NCBI GenBank assembly: GCA_030836935.1
Contig: JAUPMA010000011.1
Coordinates: 1 to 7,397, forward strand
Source: Pseudomonadota bacterium
GTDB taxonomy: Bacteria > Pseudomonadota > Gammaproteobacteria > SZUA-229
Direction: 5' to 3'
Length of the DNA: 7,397 nucleotides
Shown here: positions 4,966-7,397 of the stretch, one piece after another
Numbering within the stretch: position 1 is the first letter of the stretch
Layout of the letters: the number at the start of each line of letters is the position of its first letter
Notes under the pieces: model-generated
What the model saw: only the letters and a program-made list of their open reading frames with translations
Databases searched by the model: none
What the model was told of the DNA's origin: nothing
Made by a program: the position numbers and the translations under genes

Positions 4966-6692
4966 AATCTATCCGTTAAATCAATTACGCGGCTGATTTC
5001 ATCCAGGCTGGTAATGCCATCCAGCACGCGCACCGTGGCATCGTCGGCGAGTGTTCTGAAACCGGTATTTTTGGTGTGGCGGCGCAGTTCGCCCAGTGTC
5101 GCCTTGCGCGCAATCAGTTCATCCAGTTCGGGATCCATGCGCAGCACTTCAATAACCGATAACCGTCCCTTGTAGCCGGTGTTGTTGCACTTTTCGCAAC
5201 CCGTGGCGTCGTGCAGCGTGACTTCGGTTTCTTCGGCCAGTCCCAGCAATTTTTTTTCGATGGCTTCAGCCGTGCGCGGCTGTTTGCAGTGGGTGCAGAG
5301 CTTGCGCACCAGACGCTGGCCGAGAACGCCGATGATGTTGCCGCTCATGATGTCGGGCAGTACGCCGATATCGAGCAATCGCGGAATGGCGCCAATGGCG
5401 GAATTGGTGTGCAGGGTGGAGTACACCTGGTGGCCGGTCATGGCGGCGCGCAATGCCATTTCAGCGGTGTCGCTGTCGCGGATTTCACCGACCAGAATCA
5501 CGTCCGGGTCCTGCCGCATCATGGAACGGATGCCGTTGGCAAAATCCATGCGTGCCACTTCATTGAGTGAAGTCTGGCGAATCATGTCCATGGGATATTC
5601 CACCGGGTCTTCCAGCGTCATGATGTTGATGGCTTCGGACTTGATGTAATTGAGCATCGAATACAGCGTGGTGGTTTTGCCGGAACCGGTGGGGCCGGTA
5701 ACCAGAATAATGCCTTCGGGGCGCGCCATCATCAGCTTGAGTGTGGCCAGCGAGGTTTCGTGAATGCCGAGATTATCCAGCGGCACAATACCCTTGGCGC
5801 GGTCGAGTACACGCAGCACAATGTTTTCGCCGTGTGTGGTGGGCTGCGCCGAAACACGGAAATCCACCTGCCGGCCACGGATTTGCAGATTGATGCGGCC
5901 ATCCTGCGGCGAGCGGGTTTCTGCAATATTCATTTTTGACATTACCTTGAGGCGCACCACAATCGCCGACCAGTAATGCTTGTGCAGGCTGCGAACCTGG
6001 CGGCAGACGCCATCAATGCGGTAACGCAGGCGCAGGAATGACTGTTCCGGTTCAAAGTGAATATCGGACGCGCCTTTTTTTACGGCATCGGCCAGTATCG
6101 CATCGACCAGGCGCACCAGCGGCTGGCTGTATTCGGAGCCTTCGGCTTCGAGGCTGCGGTAATCGACTTCGCCGGTTTCGATTTCGTGCAGGATGCCGTC
6201 GACTGATAACTCATAGCCGTAAAACTGGTCGATGGCCTGGCGGATTTCGCCTTCGCCCGCCAGCAGCGGCCGCAGTTCGATGCGGCGGCCTACGGTGGCG
6301 CGCACGCGGTCAATCACCACCAGGTTGTACACATCGCTCATGGCCAGATCGAGGGTGTTGGTCTCGGCATCAAAATTCAGCGGCAACACCAAGTAGCGGC
6401 TGGCAATGTCCTTGGGAATGAGCTTGATGGCTTCGGCATCGGGCACCGCTGTGGTGAGGTCGACGCTTTCCCTGCCCAGCATTTCGCCGAGCGCATCACG
6501 CATGATGGCTTCGGTAACGAAGCCCAGTGCAATGAGTGATTCACCCAGCGGCTTGCCGGTTTTTTTCTGCTCGATGAGTGCAATCTGTACCTGATCCCTG
6601 GTGATCAGCCCGCGATCCACCAGCTCTTCGCCGAGGCGTTTCTTTTTGGCGCGAAGCGCGGCGCCAATGTCGGTAATTTGCTGTTCAGCCAT
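4962..6692 (-). CDS. mshE: MshE, type IV pilus extension ATPase with MshEN c-di-GMP-binding domain
   Basis: This 576-residue hexameric secretion ATPase (GspE/PilB family) should power pilin polymerisation from the cytoplasmic face. An MshEN module is visible as two 24-residue motifs, 19-42 (starts RLGEEL, ends Q42) and 48-71 (starts PLGESL), separated by exactly five residues. In Vibrio MshE this arrangement binds cyclic di-GMP. The ATPase core has the arginine-rich strand LRLRYRIDG (220-228), Walker A GPTGSGKT (333-340), Asp box TLEDPVEY (359-366), Walker B with Glu403 (DVILVGEIRD) and His box TGHQVYSTLHTNS (419-431). Cys466, Cys469, Cys499 and Cys502 form the zinc-binding tetracysteine site. 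All catalytic residues are present, so the enzyme looks active. The start ATG lies 9 bases after the mshN stop, with only a weak AGTGAG as ribosome site. The TGA stop is embedded in ATGA, which would suit an overlapping downstream start, but the next gene now begins 80 bases further on. A T2SS GspE is the alternative; the MshEN module and neighbours favour MshE. Confidence 0.95.
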   Translation of the reverse strand: MAEQQITDIGAALRAKKKRLGEELVDRGLITRDQVQIALIEQKKTGKPLGESLIALGFVTEAIMRDALGEMLGRESVDLTTAVPDAEAIKLIPKDIASRYLVLPLNFDAETNTLDLAMSDVYNLVVIDRVRATVGRRIELRPLLAGEGEIRQAIDQFYGYELSVDGILHEIETGEVDYRSLEAEGSEYSQPLVRLVDAILADAVKKGASDIHFEPEQSFLRLRYRIDGVCRQVRSLHKHYWSAIVVRLKVMSKMNIAETRSPQDGRINLQIRGRQVDFRVSAQPTTHGENIVLRVLDRAKGIVPLDNLGIHETSLATLKLMMARPEGIILVTGPTGSGKTTTLYSMLNYIKSEAINIMTLEDPVEYPMDMIRQTSLNEVARMDFANGIRSMMRQDPDVILVGEIRDSDTAEMALRAAMTGHQVYSTLHTNSAIGAIPRLLDIGVLPDIMSGNIIGVLGQRLVRKLCTHCKQPRTAEAIEKKLLGLAEETEVTLHDATGCEKCNNTGYKGRLSVIEVLRMDPELDELIARKATLGELRRHTKNTGFRTLADDATVRVLDGITSLDEISRVIDLTDRL

Positions 6693-6701
6693 GGATGCGT
6701 C

Positions 6702-7397
6702 TCACTTGACTGAATCCGGCAGACGCGCAATCTGCCCGATGCGGGTCTGCAGATCGGCGGTGACAAAACTGCCACGACGGGTTTCAGCCAGTTGCAGGGC
6801 TTTCTGGTAATAGCGGCTGGCGGCCTTGTACTGGCCCAGCCGGTCGAGGCTCACTGCCAGGTTGCAGGCGTAATCGGCATTGCTGCTGTCAGCGGAAAAA
6901 GCGCTGAAATAAGCCTGCTGCGCCTCGGCCCAGCGGGTCTGGCTGGCGTAAACCGAGCCCAGCGCAAAATACAGATGTGCCGCATCGGGCTGTTCGCGCA
7001 GCATGAACTTGAGCTGGCTTTCATCGCGGGTGTCGGCATCAACCGAACTCAGGCCGGCGCGTGCCAGGCTGTCCTTGGGATCGAGTACCAGCAGTTGCTG
7101 GTATTTCTGCCGGGCCAATTCAAACTGCTGCTGTTTTACGGCCACGGCGGCGGCACCGAGCAGGCCATCGCGGTTGTCGGCTTCCCGTTGCAGCACCTGG
7201 GTGTACAGTCGGCTGGCGCCATCGTAATCGGCGGCCTGGAATTTCTCGTATGCCTGGTCGAGCAAAACTGCGACCGGATCAGCGCGAGTGGTTTTGCTGA
7301 ATTGCAGCGGCGCGGCGGCTGGCTCACTGGCCGGCGCGGTGACGGCGGTAGCGGCGCGGCGCGGTGTGGCTGTGCGTGGTGCCTGCGGTACAGCAGC
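6702..7397 (-). CDS. mshN: MshN-like TPR pilus-biogenesis protein (partial, N-terminus outside window)
   Basis: The reading frame is open from the right edge to a TGA at 6704-6702 and gives the last 231 residues; the true start lies upstream of the window. Counting from the edge, residues 1-30 are rich in Ala, Pro and Arg and look like a disordered linker. Four tetratricopeptide-type helix pairs follow, at about 43-76, 77-110, 138-172 and 173-206, with the usual small and aromatic pattern (for example ALGSVYASQ and NLAVSLDRLGQYKAASRYY). The tail reads FVTADLQTRIGQIARLP. TPR proteins of this kind act as protein-protein scaffolds. In MSHA loci MshN stands directly before mshE, as this gene does (9-base gap). 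An N-terminal membrane anchor is expected from the family but cannot be seen here. The TPR assignment is firm; the name MshN rests mainly on position, the Pro/Ala linker and the C-terminal TPR layout. Confidence 0.8.
   Translation of the reverse strand, partial: AAVPQAPRTATPRRAATAVTAPASEPAAAPLQFSKTTRADPVAVLLDQAYEKFQAADYDGASRLYTQVLQREADNRDGLLGAAAVAVKQQQFELARQKYQQLLVLDPKDSLARAGLSSVDADTRDESQLKFMLREQPDAAHLYFALGSVYASQTRWAEAQQAYFSAFSADSSNADYACNLAVSLDRLGQYKAASRYYQKALQLAETRRGSFVTADLQTRIGQIARLPDSVK

Noticed and set aside
5179..5649. 156-codon plus-strand open frame opposite mshE
   Set aside because: It lies antisense to the strongly conserved Walker B/His box/zinc region of MshE and shows no recognisable domain; long antisense frames are expected opposite GC-rich genes.
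4962..6692. Reading the cluster as a classical type II secretion system (GspE, GspF, GspL, GspM)
   Set aside because: The L- and M-like topology fits, but the MshEN module, the TPR protein, the MshK/PilP-like protein and the PilX-like pilin point to an MSHA/type IV pilus system. No GspG-K or GspC gene is present in the window.

Overview
The window is almost wall-to-wall coding and every gene lies on the minus strand, so it is read from right to left. It is an interior segment of one long operon for a type IV pilus of the MSHA (mannose-sensitive haemagglutinin) type or a close relative. The gene content points to a Gram-negative proteobacterium, most likely gamma- and possibly betaproteobacterial. 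Nothing in the window fixes the genus. Both ends cut through genes.

Order of transcription: (1) the C-terminal part of a TPR protein resembling MshN (7397-6702); (2) MshE, the extension ATPase, with an N-terminal MshEN c-di-GMP-binding module (6692-4962); (3) MshG, the PilC/GspF-type platform protein of the inner membrane (4881-3670); (4) a 520-residue PilM-PilN/GspL-like protein in the MshI position (3673-2111); (5) a PilO/MshJ-like protein (2114-1458); (6) a PilP/MshK-like secreted protein (1461-775); (7) the start of a large PilX/MshP-like minor pilin (778-1, runs off the left edge). Together they give the motor (E), platform (G), the inner-membrane alignment complex (I, J, K), a TPR assembly factor (N) and one minor pilin. 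The secretin, the AAA ATPase MshM, the major pilin and the prepilin peptidase are not in the window.

Four consecutive junctions (G-I, I-J, J-K, K-X) are 4-base ATGA overlaps, so translation is probably coupled. The E-G junction breaks the pattern. An ATGA is present at the end of mshE, but an AT-rich imperfect palindrome of about 72 bases sits directly after it, and mshG begins beyond the palindrome with no visible Shine-Dalgarno sequence. A diverged copy of the same palindrome lies just after the ATGA at the start of mshK. There it is read in frame, together with a second GC-rich hairpin pair, and gives MshK an unusual N-terminal extension of about 47 residues before its signal sequence.

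These two repeat insertions and their effect on gene starts are the least ordinary thing in the window. The pilus genes themselves belong to known families, although the N-E-G-I-J-K-X order and the fused PilM-PilN protein differ from the textbook Vibrio locus. There is no RNA gene, transposase, CRISPR array, recognisable promoter or convincing terminator, and no gene-free stretch longer than about 80 bases.
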